Of a stretch of 64,000 bases of DNA, positions 17,647 through 29,363 are shown one piece after another. The position numbers were made by a program, and so were the translations under genes. Origin of the DNA: Sphingopyxis macrogoltabida. Its GTDB lineage: Bacteria > Pseudomonadota > Alphaproteobacteria > Sphingomonadales > Sphingomonadaceae. Under the pieces are notes generated by a model. It saw only the letters and a list, made by a program, of their open reading frames with translations. It did not search any database and was not told where the DNA came from. The stretch is taken from the NCBI RefSeq assembly GCF_001314325.1, contig NZ_CP009429.1:3100501-3164500 (forward strand), read 5' to 3'. How positions within the stretch are numbered: position 1 is the stretch's first letter; the number at the start of each line of letters is the position of its first letter.

Positions 17647-19716
17647 ATGGAACGCAGGCAAGACGGATTTGTGACAATGGCGTGGCGCGGCGCGCTCGCG
17701 CTGCTGGCGCTTGCCGTGCTTGCATCGACGTCGGCCGCTGCCCGCTCGACGCATATCACGCCAAAGCTGGTGGCCGAATCGACGGCGCCGGCCCCCGGCG
17801 GTACGACGACGCTGGCGCTGACGATGGAGCCCGAAAAGACCTGGCACGGCTATTGGTCGAACGGCGGCGACGCCGGTTTCGGCCTGCAGGTCGAATGGAA
17901 TGCGCCCGAGGGCGTCACCGTCGAGCCTTTTCGCTATCCGGTCCCCGACGCGCTGATCCTCTTCGGCATGATGAACCATGTCTATGAGCATCCCTATGCG
18001 CTGCTCGCCGACGTGCGCATCGACAAAAGCGTCGTGCCCGGCACCGACCTCACCCTGTCGGGTGTCGCCAACTGGCTTGCCTGCACCGACAAGGTGTGCG
18101 TCCCCGAAAAGGCGGTCATCTCGGTCGCGCTGAAGGCCGGTGACGGCGCGGTTGCCGCCGCGTCGCGCGAACGCTTCGACGGCTGGCGCGCACTGCTTCC
18201 GCAGCCGCTCGACCGTCACGGCACTTGGGAACGCCGCGGCGACACGATCCGCTTCGCCATCCCCCTGCCCGCGAGCACCGCGATCGACGCGCCGCACCTG
18301 TTTGTCGAGACACGCAATCTGATCGACTATGCGGCCACGCAAAATGTCAGCCGCAACGGCGACCATATCATCGTCGAAACGCGCACCAAGGGCGAGGCGG
18401 TCGGACCGGTCGCAGCGCTGCTGAAGCTCGGTAGCGGGCGCGGGCTGTCGCTGCAACTCGAACCCGGCACCGTCCCCGCCGCAGGCAAAGCCATTACCGG
18501 GCCCTCCAGCGGGATCGATATGGCGATGTTCTGGACCGCGCTCGGCGGCGCGATCCTCGGCGGCCTGATCCTCAACCTGATGCCGTGCGTCTTCCCTATC
18601 CTCAGCCTCAAGGCGCTCAGCCTCGCGCGCTCGGGCGGCGACGCGCGCGCGGCAAAGGTGGAGGCGCTGGCCTATACCGCAGGCGCCGCCCTCACCGCGC
18701 TGTTGCTCGGCGCCGTCCTGCTCGGGCTGCGCGCCGCCGGCGAGCAGGTCGGTTGGGCATTCCAGCTCCAACATCCGCTCAGCGTCTTCCTTCTCCTCCT
18801 GCTCGCCATCGCCATCACGCTCAATCTCGCCGGCGTCTATGAATTGCCTTCGTTCGGCGGCGGCCAGCGGTTGGCGGATCGGGGCGGCGCGGCCGGCGGC
18901 TTCTGGACCGGCGCCCTCGCCGCCTTCGTCGCGACTCCATGCAGCGGGCCGCTGCTCGGCGCGGCGCTCGGCGCGACGCTCGTCCTGCCGGCATGGGCCG
19001 CGCTACCGATCTTCGGCGGCCTCGGTTTCGGCATCGCCCTTCCCTTCCTCGCCATCGGCTTCGTTCCGGCACTCCGCAACCGCCTGCCCAAGCCCGGACC
19101 GTGGATGGCCCGTTTCCGCAAATGGATGGCAGTGCCGATGGCGCTTACCGCGCTCGCGCTCGCGGTGCTGCTGTGGCGGCAGACGGGCAGCGTCGGTGCT
19201 TGGGCGGCCTTCGGCCTCTTGGTGTGGACGACGACGGTGCTGCTATCGCTGGGCAGGTCGCAGCGTGGAAAGGGATCGCGGTCGATCACGGCCTTTTTCC
19301 TGCTCGTTCTGATCGCCACTACCGTCGCCAGTGTCCTGCAGCTTGCCGACCATTCGCAAATCAAGGCGTCATCCAACAGTTCGGGCTCGACTTTTTCCCC
19401 CGCCGCACTCGCCAAGGCGCGAGCCACCGGCAAACCCGTCTTCGTCTATTTCACCGCCGACTGGTGCCTGTCGTGCAAGGCGAACGAGGCGGGCGCGATC
19501 AACCGCGAGGCCGTGCAGAACGTCTTCAAGGACAAGGGCGTCGTCACGCTCGTCGGCGACTGGACGAACGGCGATCCCGTCATCACGCGCACGCTTGCCG
19601 AACATGGCCGCAACAGCGTGCCGCTGTATCTCTGGTACGCACCGGGCGCGGCGCAACCCGAAATCCTGCCGCAGATCCTCACCCCCGGCCTGCTCACCGA
19701 CAAGGCGGGCGGCTGA
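17647..19716 (+). CDS. dsbD: thiol:disulfide interchange protein DsbD
   Basis: 689 residues from ATG 17647. The order is signal peptide, a periplasmic DsbC-like N-terminal region (EKTWHGYWSNGGDAGF, LACTDKVCVPEKAV with a cysteine pair), then eight or so membrane helices of the DsbD core (LNLMPCVFPILSLKALSL; FVATPCSGPLLGAALG, each with a conserved cysteine), and a C-terminal thioredoxin domain (FTADWCLSCKANE, CxxC). It carries electrons from cytoplasmic thioredoxin to periplasmic partners. Its stop codon overlaps the tlyA start (TGATG), indicating translational coupling. Confidence 0.92.
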   Translation: MERRQDGFVTMAWRGALALLALAVLASTSAAARSTHITPKLVAESTAPAPGGTTTLALTMEPEKTWHGYWSNGGDAGFGLQVEWNAPEGVTVEPFRYPVPDALILFGMMNHVYEHPYALLADVRIDKSVVPGTDLTLSGVANWLACTDKVCVPEKAVISVALKAGDGAVAAASRERFDGWRALLPQPLDRHGTWERRGDTIRFAIPLPASTAIDAPHLFVETRNLIDYAATQNVSRNGDHIIVETRTKGEAVGPVAALLKLGSGRGLSLQLEPGTVPAAGKAITGPSSGIDMAMFWTALGGAILGGLILNLMPCVFPILSLKALSLARSGGDARAAKVEALAYTAGAALTALLLGAVLLGLRAAGEQVGWAFQLQHPLSVFLLLLLAIAITLNLAGVYELPSFGGGQRLADRGGAAGGFWTGALAAFVATPCSGPLLGAALGATLVLPAWAALPIFGGLGFGIALPFLAIGFVPALRNRLPKPGPWMARFRKWMAVPMALTALALAVLLWRQTGSVGAWAAFGLLVWTTTVLLSLGRSQRGKGSRSITAFFLLVLIATTVASVLQLADHSQIKASSNSSGSTFSPAALAKARATGKPVFVYFTADWCLSCKANEAGAINREAVQNVFKDKGVVTLVGDWTNGDPVITRTLAEHGRNSVPLYLWYAPGAAQPEILPQILTPGLLTDKAGG

Positions 19717-20456
19717 TGGCGAAGCAGCGCGCCGACCAGTTACTCGTCGACCGCGGCCTCGCCGAAAGCCGGACGCGCGCGCAGGCGCTGATCCTCGCCG
19801 GGCTGGCGTTCGTCGGCGACCGCAAGATCGAAAAGGCAGGGCAGCAGGTCGCCGAGGATGCCGAGATCAGCGTCAAGGGCCGCGACCATCCGTGGGTGTC
19901 GCGCGGCGGGATCAAGCTCGACCATGCGCTGAGCCACCTCGGTTGGGACGTGACCGGCGCGGTCGCGATCGACGTCGGATCGTCGACCGGCGGCTTTACC
20001 GACGTGCTGCTCAGCCGCGGCGCGGCGCGCGTCTATGCCGTCGATTCGGGCACCAACCAGCTCGCGTGGAAATTGCGGCAGGACGAGCGCGTCGTCGTCC
20101 ACGAACAAACGAGCGCCCGCATCCTGACGCCCGCGCACATTCCCGAACCCGTCGATCTGATCGTCTGCGACGCCAGCTTCATCGCCCTGTCGAAAGTGCT
20201 TCCGGTGCCGATGTCCTTCGCGAAAGACGGCGCCCGCCTTGTCGCGCTGATCAAGCCGCAGTTCGAGGCCGAACGCCACGAGGTCGGCAAAAAGGGCGTC
20301 GTGCGCGATGCCGCCGTCCATGCCCGCGTCTGCGCTGCAGTCCGCGGCTGGCTCGAAAGCGAAGGCTGGCGCGTCGCCGATCTGGTTGAAAGCCCGATCA
20401 CCGGACCCGAGGGCAATGTCGAATTCCTGATTGCGGCCACAAAATCTGCGGCTTGA
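19716..20456 (+). CDS. tlyA: TlyA family 16S/23S rRNA 2'-O-methyltransferase
   Basis: 246 residues. An N-terminal S4 RNA-binding domain (RADQLLVDRGLAESRTRAQA) is followed by a Rossmann methyltransferase domain of the FtsJ type (AIDVGSSTGGFTDVLLSRGA, then VDLIVCDASFIAL and ALIKPQFEAERHEVGKKGVV). Known members methylate the ribose of rRNA cytidines. Some family members were also called haemolysins, a label that reflects indirect effects. ATG overlaps the dsbD stop by one base, so it is expressed with dsbD although the roles differ. Confidence 0.93.
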   Translation: MAKQRADQLLVDRGLAESRTRAQALILAGLAFVGDRKIEKAGQQVAEDAEISVKGRDHPWVSRGGIKLDHALSHLGWDVTGAVAIDVGSSTGGFTDVLLSRGAARVYAVDSGTNQLAWKLRQDERVVVHEQTSARILTPAHIPEPVDLIVCDASFIALSKVLPVPMSFAKDGARLVALIKPQFEAERHEVGKKGVVRDAAVHARVCAAVRGWLESEGWRVADLVESPITGPEGNVEFLIAATKSAA

Positions 20457-20520
20457 CGCTGGGCACGCCAGCCGCGACACCTCTTCCGTTGGGAATCAAG
20501 AAATTGGTGGGGTCGCGTCG

Positions 20521-21069
20521 ATGAGTGAAATCGCCACTGCGGGGCAGCTGCGCCTGTCCTATCTGCGCTGGGCGCTCGTCACCGTGCCCGCGATCGTGCT
20601 GATCGGCAGCCTGTCGGGGCTGCTCTCGAACAGCGGCTATGGCAACCGCTGGTTCGACGCCCTCGACCTGCCGCCGATCACCCCAGAGGGCTGGGTTTTC
20701 GCGACCGTCTGGCCGATCCTCTATATCTGCCTCGGCCTGTCGCTCGCGATGGTGCTGCACGCGCGCGGCGCGAAAGGGCGCGGCTTCGCGCTGCTCCTCT
20801 TCTTCGTCCAGCTCGTCGCCAACTTCGCCTGGTCGCCGCTCTTCTTCGGCGCGCATCAAGTCACCACCGCGCTGTACCTGATCATCTTCATCCTGATGGT
20901 GACGATCGCGACCGCCTTCGCCTTCGCGCCGATCCGCAAGGCGGCAGCATGGCTGCTCGTCCCCTATATGGCGTGGCTGTGCTTTGCCGCGATCCTCAAT
21001 TTCCAGATCGACCAGCGCAATCCGGACGCCGAGACCCTTGTCCCGCACGCAGCGAGCACCCAGATATAA
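20521..21069 (+). CDS. tspO: TspO/MBR family tryptophan-rich membrane protein
   Basis: 182 residues from ATG 20521. Five transmembrane helices are evident. Family signatures are WFDALDLPPITPEGWVFATV, WPILYICLGLSLAMVL, ANFAWSPLFFGAHQ and the C-terminal helix with AILNFQIDQRNPD. TspO proteins bind porphyrins and sterol-like ligands in the membrane and modulate stress or tetrapyrrole responses. It follows tlyA by 64 bases. The ligand in this organism is not known. Confidence 0.93.
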   Translation: MSEIATAGQLRLSYLRWALVTVPAIVLIGSLSGLLSNSGYGNRWFDALDLPPITPEGWVFATVWPILYICLGLSLAMVLHARGAKGRGFALLLFFVQLVANFAWSPLFFGAHQVTTALYLIIFILMVTIATAFAFAPIRKAAAWLLVPYMAWLCFAAILNFQIDQRNPDAETLVPHAASTQI

Positions 21070-21106
21070 GCCGGCAAGGGGCACTCCCCCGACGAAGGAA
21101 TTTGAA

Positions 21107-21448
21107 ATGCAGAGCGAAAACCGCTTTTTCGACGATCTCGCCAAGATGGTGAACGGCATCGCCGGAACCGTCGCCGGCGCCGGCCGCGAGGCCGAGTCAG
21201 CGATGCGCGAGCGCGCGAAGGAATTTGTCGGCCGCATGGACTTCGTCAGCCGCGAGGAATTCGAGGCGGTGAAGGAAATGGCCGCGAAAGCCCGCGCCGA
21301 CGCCGAAGCGCTGAAGGCCCGGCTCGACAAGCTCGAAGGCGCACCGAAGCCCGCGGCGGCAGCGCCGAAAGCGGCCGCGAAGCCCGCTGCCGCTCCGAAA
21401 GCGGCAAAGCCGGCCGCCAAACCGGCGGCGCGCAAGCCCAAGGCCTGA
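21107..21448 (+). CDS. ubiK: UbiK (YqiC) ubiquinone biosynthesis accessory factor
   Basis: 113 residues from ATG 21107, preceded by a CGAAGGAA ribosome site. The N-terminal segment (FFDDLAKMVNGIAGTVAGAG) and the coiled-coil region (DFVSREEFEAVKEMAAKARA, then LKARLDKLEG) match the UbiK/YqiC family, which binds the UbiJ lipid carrier and forms trimers. The C-terminal third is an alanine-, lysine- and proline-rich low-complexity tail, longer than in E. coli. It is followed by a G:C-rich hairpin terminator. Confidence 0.87.
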   Translation: MQSENRFFDDLAKMVNGIAGTVAGAGREAESAMRERAKEFVGRMDFVSREEFEAVKEMAAKARADAEALKARLDKLEGAPKPAAAAPKAAAKPAAAPKAAKPAAKPAARKPKA

Positions 21449-21488
21449 CGCGCCACCAACGTCGATACCCAAAGATGTTACCCCAATC

Positions 21489-21522
21489 CGGCGGGGACGC
21501 GGACTCGCGTCTCCGCCGCTTT
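21489..21522 (+). terminator. intrinsic terminator after ubiK
   Basis: A 13-bp stem (21489-21501 with 21506-21518, one G:U pair) closes a GACT loop and is followed by CTTT. It lies between ubiK and the YbjN-family gene; the U-tract is short, so termination may be partial. Confidence 0.6.
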
Positions 21523-21539
21523 CGGTCTAAGGGGCAGGG

Positions 21540-22046
21540 ATGAGCGACGATATTTACGACGACGACGACGGCCAGGAAGCGGCACCGATGGAGATGCTGG
21601 CATCCTATTTCGCCGCGCACGACTGGCCGCACGAAATGGTCGGCGAGGACGAGATCGTCGCGACGGCGCAGGGTAGCTGGACGGCCTATGAGCTACGCGC
21701 GGTATGGCGTGCCGACGACGGCGTCATCCAGTTGCTCGCCTTCCCCGATATCCGCGTCGTCGAGGACAAGCGCGCGGTCGCGCACGAAGCGCTCGCGATG
21801 ATCAACGAACAGCTATGGCTCGGCCATTTCGAATTGTGGTCGAACAGCGGCACGATCCTGTTCCGCCACGGCATGCTCGTCGGCAGCGACGCCGCGCTGC
21901 CGCTCGACCTTACCGAAACGCTGATCGAAAGCGCGATCGACGAGTGCGAGCGCTTCTATCCGGTATTCCAGTTCGTGCTGTGGGGCGGCAAGACCCCGGC
22001 CGAAGCGCTCGCCGCGTCGCTGATCGAAACGCGCGGCGAGGCTTAG
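21540..22046 (+). CDS. YbjN domain-containing protein
   Basis: 168 residues. An acidic N-terminus (MSDDIYDDDDGQE) precedes the YbjN domain (MLASYFAAHDWPHEMVGEDE; LLAFPDIRVVEDKRAVAHEA; MINEQLWLGHFELWSNSGTI; FRHGMLV). The fold resembles type III secretion chaperones. E. coli YbjN affects motility and stress responses but has no known enzymatic role. A conserved hypothetical function is all that can be claimed. It is followed by a REP-like palindrome. Confidence 0.83.
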   Translation: MSDDIYDDDDGQEAAPMEMLASYFAAHDWPHEMVGEDEIVATAQGSWTAYELRAVWRADDGVIQLLAFPDIRVVEDKRAVAHEALAMINEQLWLGHFELWSNSGTILFRHGMLVGSDAALPLDLTETLIESAIDECERFYPVFQFVLWGGKTPAEALAASLIETRGEA

Positions 22047-22062
22047 AGACAGCCTTTATTTC

Positions 22063-22144
22063 CCGTTCGCATCGAGCGAAGTCGAGATGCCCCTCGATCT
22101 TACGCGATCCCGATGGGTGTCTCGACTTCGCTCGACACGAACGG
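22063..22144. repeat. REP-like imperfect palindrome (CGAGCGAAGTCGAGA type)
   Basis: A left arm at 22063-22092 and right arm at 22115-22144 are inverted repeats matching at 26 of 30 positions, separated by 22 bases. The sequence is of the TCGAGCGAAGTCGAGA type that is scattered in intergenic regions of sphingomonad genomes. It lies between two convergent genes. Confidence 0.75.
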
Positions 22145-22158
22145 ATTGAGGTATCGGT

Positions 22159-23118
22159 TTACCGCTTCTCGAACTTCGTCAGCCCGGCGCCCAATTCGTT
22201 GGGCCCGATCGCCAGCGCTTCGCCGCTCCAGTCGGCGACGAACACGGTCTTGCCGGACAGTTCGGCCGGCACGCTCGCGCGATTGCCGGTGATCGACAGG
22301 CCGCGCGAAGGATTTTTGCGCTCCTCGGCCGCGACCGCGATCAGCGCCGAATGATTTTCCTTGTCGCGGCCCTGGATGATCAGGTTGTTCGCGATCCGCC
22401 CGGTCGAACCCGACGGCAGGTCGATCGCATAGTTGGTCGCTTTGCCCTGGGTATCGTCGAAGCTGTTGTCGCTGATGTCGACCTGCACGCCGCGCGTTTT
22501 CAGATAATGGCCGCCGCTGCCTTTCTCGAAGCGCGAACGGGTGACCGTAACGCGGCCATAGACACCGGTATAGACGCTGTGCGCGCAGCTCAGACCCCGG
22601 TCGCAGCGGCCGAGGCGCGAGAAGGTCGAACGGTCGATGGTCAGCGCCGCCCCTTCATCGTCGCCGGTCAAAATGCCCTCCTCGCTGTTGCGGAACAGGC
22701 TGTTGACGATGTCGAGGTTGCTCTTTTCGAGCCGGATGCCCGCGCCGTTGCCGTCGGGCACGCGGATATTCTGGAACACGATGCCGTCGACCTTCGCGCC
22801 GTCGCCGCGCAGCACCAGCGCCGCCTTGTCCTCGCAGGCCACGCCGTCGAAGATCGCCCGGCCGGGTTCGACCGCGACGAAGGCGATGCGGCCTTCGGTC
22901 TGGACCGCGCAATCGCGGTGATAGCCGGGCGCGATGCGGATCGTGCCGCCGCCCCCGCCGATCGCGTCGACCGCGTCCTGCAGCCGCCCGAAAGCGCGGC
23001 CCGATTCGGCCACCACATAGGGTCCACTGCCCGCCTGCGCCGGCAGCGGCGCGGGGGCGAAAAGCAACGGAAGGGCGAGCAGCGGCAGCAACGGCCGGCG
23101 AAAAAGAGACTGTGCCAT
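22159..23118 (-). CDS. exported right-handed beta-helix repeat protein
   Basis: 319 residues with a signal peptide (LFRRPLLPLLALPLLFAPAP). The body has the repeating short hydrophobic/Asn pattern of parallel beta-helix proteins (GIRLEKSNLDIVNSLFRNSE, GRVTVTRSRFEKGSGGHYLK, VQVDISDNSFDDTQGKATNY, GRIANNLIIQG). This is the fold of pectate lyases, polygalacturonases and various surface proteins. I see no clear catalytic set, so the enzymatic activity is undetermined. The gene stands alone, convergent with the YbjN gene and upstream of a long gap to metH. Confidence 0.8.
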   Translation of the reverse strand: MAQSLFRRPLLPLLALPLLFAPAPLPAQAGSGPYVVAESGRAFGRLQDAVDAIGGGGGTIRIAPGYHRDCAVQTEGRIAFVAVEPGRAIFDGVACEDKAALVLRGDGAKVDGIVFQNIRVPDGNGAGIRLEKSNLDIVNSLFRNSEEGILTGDDEGAALTIDRSTFSRLGRCDRGLSCAHSVYTGVYGRVTVTRSRFEKGSGGHYLKTRGVQVDISDNSFDDTQGKATNYAIDLPSGSTGRIANNLIIQGRDKENHSALIAVAAEERKNPSRGLSITGNRASVPAELSGKTVFVADWSGEALAIGPNELGAGLTKFEKR

Positions 23119-23211
23119 GAAGGGCTTATAGCCGATCCGGCGACGCCAGTCGTGTCCAAGGCTGGTTAACCGCGCGGCCGTCCCTTTTTCGGACAGCCGC
23201 GCGCGGCAAAG

Positions 23212-25830
<2,619 letters not shown>

Positions 25831-25852
25831 CGGATCATCCTGAACATGTGCA

Positions 25853-26377
25853 TTAGGCGGCGAGCGGACGGGCAAGCACGAGATCGTCGTAGAGCTTGCC
25901 GCCGACATTGAACCGGCGGGTGCCGAGGTCGGCGAACCCCTGTTTGCGATAAAAGGCGAGCGCCCGGTCGTTCTGCGCATAGACGCCAAGCAACAGGCGG
26001 CGATGGCCGCGGGCGGCTTCCAGCGCCTGCGTCATCAACGCGGCGCCAAGGCCGGTGCCATGAAAGCGCGACAGCGAATAGATGCGCTTCAATTCGATAT
26101 CGCCGTCGCGGGCGGCCGCAAGATCAGGCTTGCCAACGAGCACGAATCCGACCGGCGCGCCGCCGGGCTGCGCTTCGGCAAGCCACGCCCGGGCGCCGTT
26201 GGCCAGAGCGGCGCGATAGGCCACTTCGCAATGCTGCGCGGCGCAATGACCGACGATCGCATCGCCGTCGAGGATGCCCGCAAAGGTCTCGAGAAAGGTC
26301 GCCGCGCCGATCAGCGCGAGCGCCGGCGCGTCATCCGCTCCGGCCTCCCGGATCGTCCATTTCGGAATGTCCGTCAT
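25853..26377 (-). CDS. GNAT family N-acetyltransferase inside the methionine operon
   Basis: 174 residues from ATG 26377. The GNAT fold is shown by [39 protein letters not shown] (acetyl-CoA pyrophosphate loop HGTGLGAA) and [17 protein letters not shown]. It transfers an acetyl group from acetyl-CoA to an amine; the substrate is not known. It starts four bases after the metH1 stop and ends 22 bases before metH2, so it is co-transcribed with both halves of methionine synthase. A longer frame would run into metH1. Confidence 0.87.
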   Translation of the reverse strand: MTDIPKWTIREAGADDAPALALIGAATFLETFAGILDGDAIVGHCAAQHCEVAYRAALANGARAWLAEAQPGGAPVGFVLVGKPDLAAARDGDIELKRIYSLSRFHGTGLGAALMTQALEAARGHRRLLLGVYAQNDRALAFYRKQGFADLGTRRFNVGGKLYDDLVLARPLAA

Positions 26378-26381
26378 CGGT

Positions 26382-27431
26382 TCAGGCGGCCATGGTGAAG
26401 GGCTCGAGCCCCGCGAGCCGCGTCCGCACCGGCACGTCGGGGACGGGCCGCGGCACAAGCCCCGCGATCGCCTTCGCCATCGCGGCGATATGCGCCGGGG
26501 TCGACCCGCAGCAGCCGCCGAGGATGTTGACCTGACCGTTTTCGGCCCATTCGCCGACCAGCCCTGCCGTGGTGTCGGGCAGCTCGTCATATTCGCCGAG
26601 CTCGTTTGGCAGACCGGCGTTCGGGTAGACCATCACCAGCGCATCGGCGAGGTCGGACAAGACCTTCACATGCGGACGAAGCTGCGATGCGCCGAACGAG
26701 CAGTTGAGCCCGATCGTCAGCGGCTTCGCATGGCGCACCGCGTACCAGAAGGCCTCGACCGTATGTCCCGACAGGTTACGCCCGCTGAGGTCGGTCAGCG
26801 TCATCGAAATCATCAGCGGCAATTCGCGCCCGACCTTCGCCTCGGCCTCGAGTGTCGCGGCGATCCCCGCCTTGGCATTGAGCGTGTCGAAGATCGTCTC
26901 GATCAGGATGAAGTCGGCGCCGCCCTCGGCCAGCGCAACGACCTGATCGAGATAGACATGCTTCAACTCATCGAAATCGATCTCGCGATAGCCGGGGTTG
27001 TTGACGTCGGGCGACAGCGACAAGGTCTTGTTCGTCGGCCCGACCGCGCCCGCGACAAAGCGTCGGCGGCCGTCGATCGCTTCATATTTCACCGCCGTCT
27101 CGCGGCCCAGCCGGGCGCTTTCGATATTGATGTCGGCGACCAGTGCCTCGGCGCCATAATCGGCCTGGCTGATCCGGTTGGCGCTGAACGTATTGGTCGA
27201 CACAATATCCGACCCCGCCGCGAGATAGGCCTCGCCGATCGCCGTCACGATATCGGGCCGCGTCAGCGCAAGGATGTCGTTATTGCCCTTCTGGTCGTGC
27301 GACAGGCCGAGGTTGCCGGCATAATCACCCTCGGCGAGCTTCCGAAGCTGGATCTGCGTGCCCCAGCCGCCGTCGGTGAGCAGGATGCGTTCTTTCGCTG
27401 CCGCCTGCAGCGCTTCACGTGCACTTGTCAT
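26382..27431 (-). CDS. metH: methionine synthase, homocysteine S-methyltransferase part (split MetH)
   Basis: 349 residues. This is the zinc-dependent homocysteine-binding barrel: LLTDGGWGTQIQLRKLAEGD at the N-terminus, FILIETIFDTLNAKAGIAA in the centre, and zinc ligands in TIGLNCSFG and NILGGCCGSTPAH near the C-terminus. It provides the half of cobalamin-dependent MetH missing from the 872-residue partner. Its start overlaps the metF stop by four bases (ATGA). Split metH genes are usual in this bacterial group. Confidence 0.95.
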   Translation of the reverse strand: MTSAREALQAAAKERILLTDGGWGTQIQLRKLAEGDYAGNLGLSHDQKGNNDILALTRPDIVTAIGEAYLAAGSDIVSTNTFSANRISQADYGAEALVADINIESARLGRETAVKYEAIDGRRRFVAGAVGPTNKTLSLSPDVNNPGYREIDFDELKHVYLDQVVALAEGGADFILIETIFDTLNAKAGIAATLEAEAKVGRELPLMISMTLTDLSGRNLSGHTVEAFWYAVRHAKPLTIGLNCSFGASQLRPHVKVLSDLADALVMVYPNAGLPNELGEYDELPDTTAGLVGEWAENGQVNILGGCCGSTPAHIAAMAKAIAGLVPRPVPDVPVRTRLAGLEPFTMAA

Positions 27432-28366
27432 GCCGCTTGGTCCTTTGCCGTCGCCACCGGCCGCAGCCCCAGCAAATGACAGATCGCATAGCTGAGTTCG
27501 GCCCGGTTGAGCGTGTAGAAGTGGAAATCACGCACCCCGCCCGCATAGAGACGGCGGCTCATTTCGGCGGCGACCGTCGCCGCGACGAGCTGGCGCGCCG
27601 CCGGATGATCGTCGAGCCCGTCGAACAGCGACACCATCCACGCCGGAATTGCGGTGCCGCACATATCCGCCATGCGGCGCGTCTGCGCCACGCTCGATAC
27701 GGGCAGAATGCCGGGGATGATCGGCGCTGTGATCCCCGCCGCCGCCGCCGTGTCGCGAAACCGCAGAAAGCTGTCGGGTGAGAAGAAGAATTGCGTGATC
27801 GCGCGCGTCGCACCGGCGTCGAGCTTGCGCTTCAGATTGTCGAGGTCGGACTGCGCACAGTCGGCGTCGGGATGGACCTCGGGATAGGCGGCAACCGAGA
27901 TGTCGAACGGCGCAACCGCCTTCAGCCCCGCGACCAGCTCGATCGCATTGGCATAGCCTTGCGCGTGCGGACGATAGGGACCGCCCGACGGCACGTCGCC
28001 GCGTAAGGCCACGATATGGCGCACACCGGCTTCCCAATAGGCCTCGGCCACCGCGTCGATCTCGGCGCGCGAAGCCTCGACGCAGGTCAGGTGCGCCGCG
28101 GGTGGCACGCTGCTCGTCGCGGCGATGCGCGCGACCGTCGCGTGGGTGCGCTCGCGCGTCGATCCCCCGGCGCCGTAGGTCACCGACACGAAGCGCGGTG
28201 CGAGCGGCTCCAGCGCATGGAAGGTATCCCACAACTGGGCTTCCATCTTTTCGGTCTTGGGCGGGAAAAATTCGAAGCTGACGCCGATATCGCCATCGAG
28301 ATTGGCGAACAAAGGCGAAGCCGCGGCACGGCGGGCCTCCGCGAGCGAGTCGAGGTTCGATGTCAT
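27428..28366 (-). CDS. metF: 5,10-methylenetetrahydrofolate reductase
   Basis: 312 residues. The FAD-dependent barrel is marked by VSFEFFPPKTEKMEAQLW, VSVTYGAGGSTRERTH, HLTCVEASRAEID and ALRGDVPSGG. It reduces methylene-THF to 5-methyl-THF, the methyl donor for the MetH proteins encoded next. Start and stop codons overlap its neighbours by four bases on both sides, so the regulator, metF and metH1 form a translationally coupled operon. Confidence 0.96.
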   Translation of the reverse strand: MTSNLDSLAEARRAAASPLFANLDGDIGVSFEFFPPKTEKMEAQLWDTFHALEPLAPRFVSVTYGAGGSTRERTHATVARIAATSSVPPAAHLTCVEASRAEIDAVAEAYWEAGVRHIVALRGDVPSGGPYRPHAQGYANAIELVAGLKAVAPFDISVAAYPEVHPDADCAQSDLDNLKRKLDAGATRAITQFFFSPDSFLRFRDTAAAAGITAPIIPGILPVSSVAQTRRMADMCGTAIPAWMVSLFDGLDDHPAARQLVAATVAAEMSRRLYAGGVRDFHFYTLNRAELSYAICHLLGLRPVATAKDQAA

Positions 28367-29355
28367 GCCGCAAGCCTTTTACGCTGGCCGTCGCTGCCTT
28401 GGGCGACGGGGGATTGATCTTCGTCGCTGCGCCGCCGGCCAAGCCACAGCTTGACCGCAAGTTCGCCGCCTTCGAGCGTCTGCGAGGTTTCGAGCCCCAT
28501 GCCCGCCGACGCGAACCAGCCGCGGATCTGGGCATCGGAGAAGCCGAGGCGGGCATGCGCCGCGAGCGTGCGCATCTCCTCGTCCTCGTGCGGCGCGAAA
28601 TCGACGATCAGCAGATGCCCGCCGCCGCGCAGCACGCGGCCCGCCTCGGCGATCACGCGATCGGGTTCGTGCGCGAAATGCAGCGCCTGATGGATAACGA
28701 TGCTGTCGACGCTGGCATCGGCCACCGGCAGGTTCAGGAAATCGCCCTGCACCAGATCGATCGGCACCGGCTGGCCGGCGAGCTTGGCGCGCGCGATGCG
28801 CAGCATTTCGGGGCTGCGGTCGAGCGCCGTGATGCGACGCGCGGTCGGCGCGAAAATCTCCGCCATCCGGCCGGTCCCGGTCCCGATATCGAGCAGGTGG
28901 CCGAGCCGGCGATTGTGCATGATCGCGAGGATCGCCGCCTCGACCTCACTCTCGGCGACATGGCGCGACCGGATCGCATCCCATTCGGCGGCATGTTCGG
29001 CAAAATAGCGCTCGGCGGCGGCGGCGCGTTCGGTGCGGACCGCGACGAGGCGGCGGGCGTCATGCGCGATCACCAGCGCCTCGCGCGGCGAGAAGGGCCA
29101 TTTATCGGCGCGCGCGATCGTTTCGCCGACAGGGCCGTCCTGCGCAAGGCGCAGGAAGACCCAGCTCCCCTCGCGGCGGCGTTCGACAACCCCCGCGTCG
29201 ACGAGGATACGGACGTGCCGCGACACGCGCGGCTGGCTCTGGTCGAGCACGACCGCGAGCTCGCCGATCGCCAGCTCCATCTCGCGCAGCAGCGCAAGGA
29301 TACGCAGGCGCGTCGGGTCCGCAAGGGCGCGAAAAATGTCGAGCAGCTCAGTCAC
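28363..29355 (-). CDS. ArsR-family regulator fused to SAM-dependent methyltransferase (SahR-like)
   Basis: 330 residues from GTG 29355. The N-terminal ArsR winged helix (TELLDIFRALADPTRLRILA, DQSQPRVSRHVRILVDAGVV) is joined to a class I methyltransferase-like domain (HLLDIGTGTGRMAEIFAP, VIAEAGRVLRGGGHLLIVDF). No ArsR metal-binding cysteine motif is seen. It heads the metF-metH operon; by analogy with SahR it probably senses S-adenosylhomocysteine or SAM through the C-terminal domain and controls the methyl cycle. A TTG start at 29391 would put the operator inside the coding region and overlaps the -35 element, so GTG is preferred. No ribosome site precedes GTG; the mRNA may be leaderless. Confidence 0.88.
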   Translation of the reverse strand: MTELLDIFRALADPTRLRILALLREMELAIGELAVVLDQSQPRVSRHVRILVDAGVVERRREGSWVFLRLAQDGPVGETIARADKWPFSPREALVIAHDARRLVAVRTERAAAAERYFAEHAAEWDAIRSRHVAESEVEAAILAIMHNRRLGHLLDIGTGTGRMAEIFAPTARRITALDRSPEMLRIARAKLAGQPVPIDLVQGDFLNLPVADASVDSIVIHQALHFAHEPDRVIAEAGRVLRGGGHLLIVDFAPHEDEEMRTLAAHARLGFSDAQIRGWFASAGMGLETSQTLEGGELAVKLWLGRRRSDEDQSPVAQGSDGQRKRLAA

Positions 29356-29363
29356 AAAGACAC

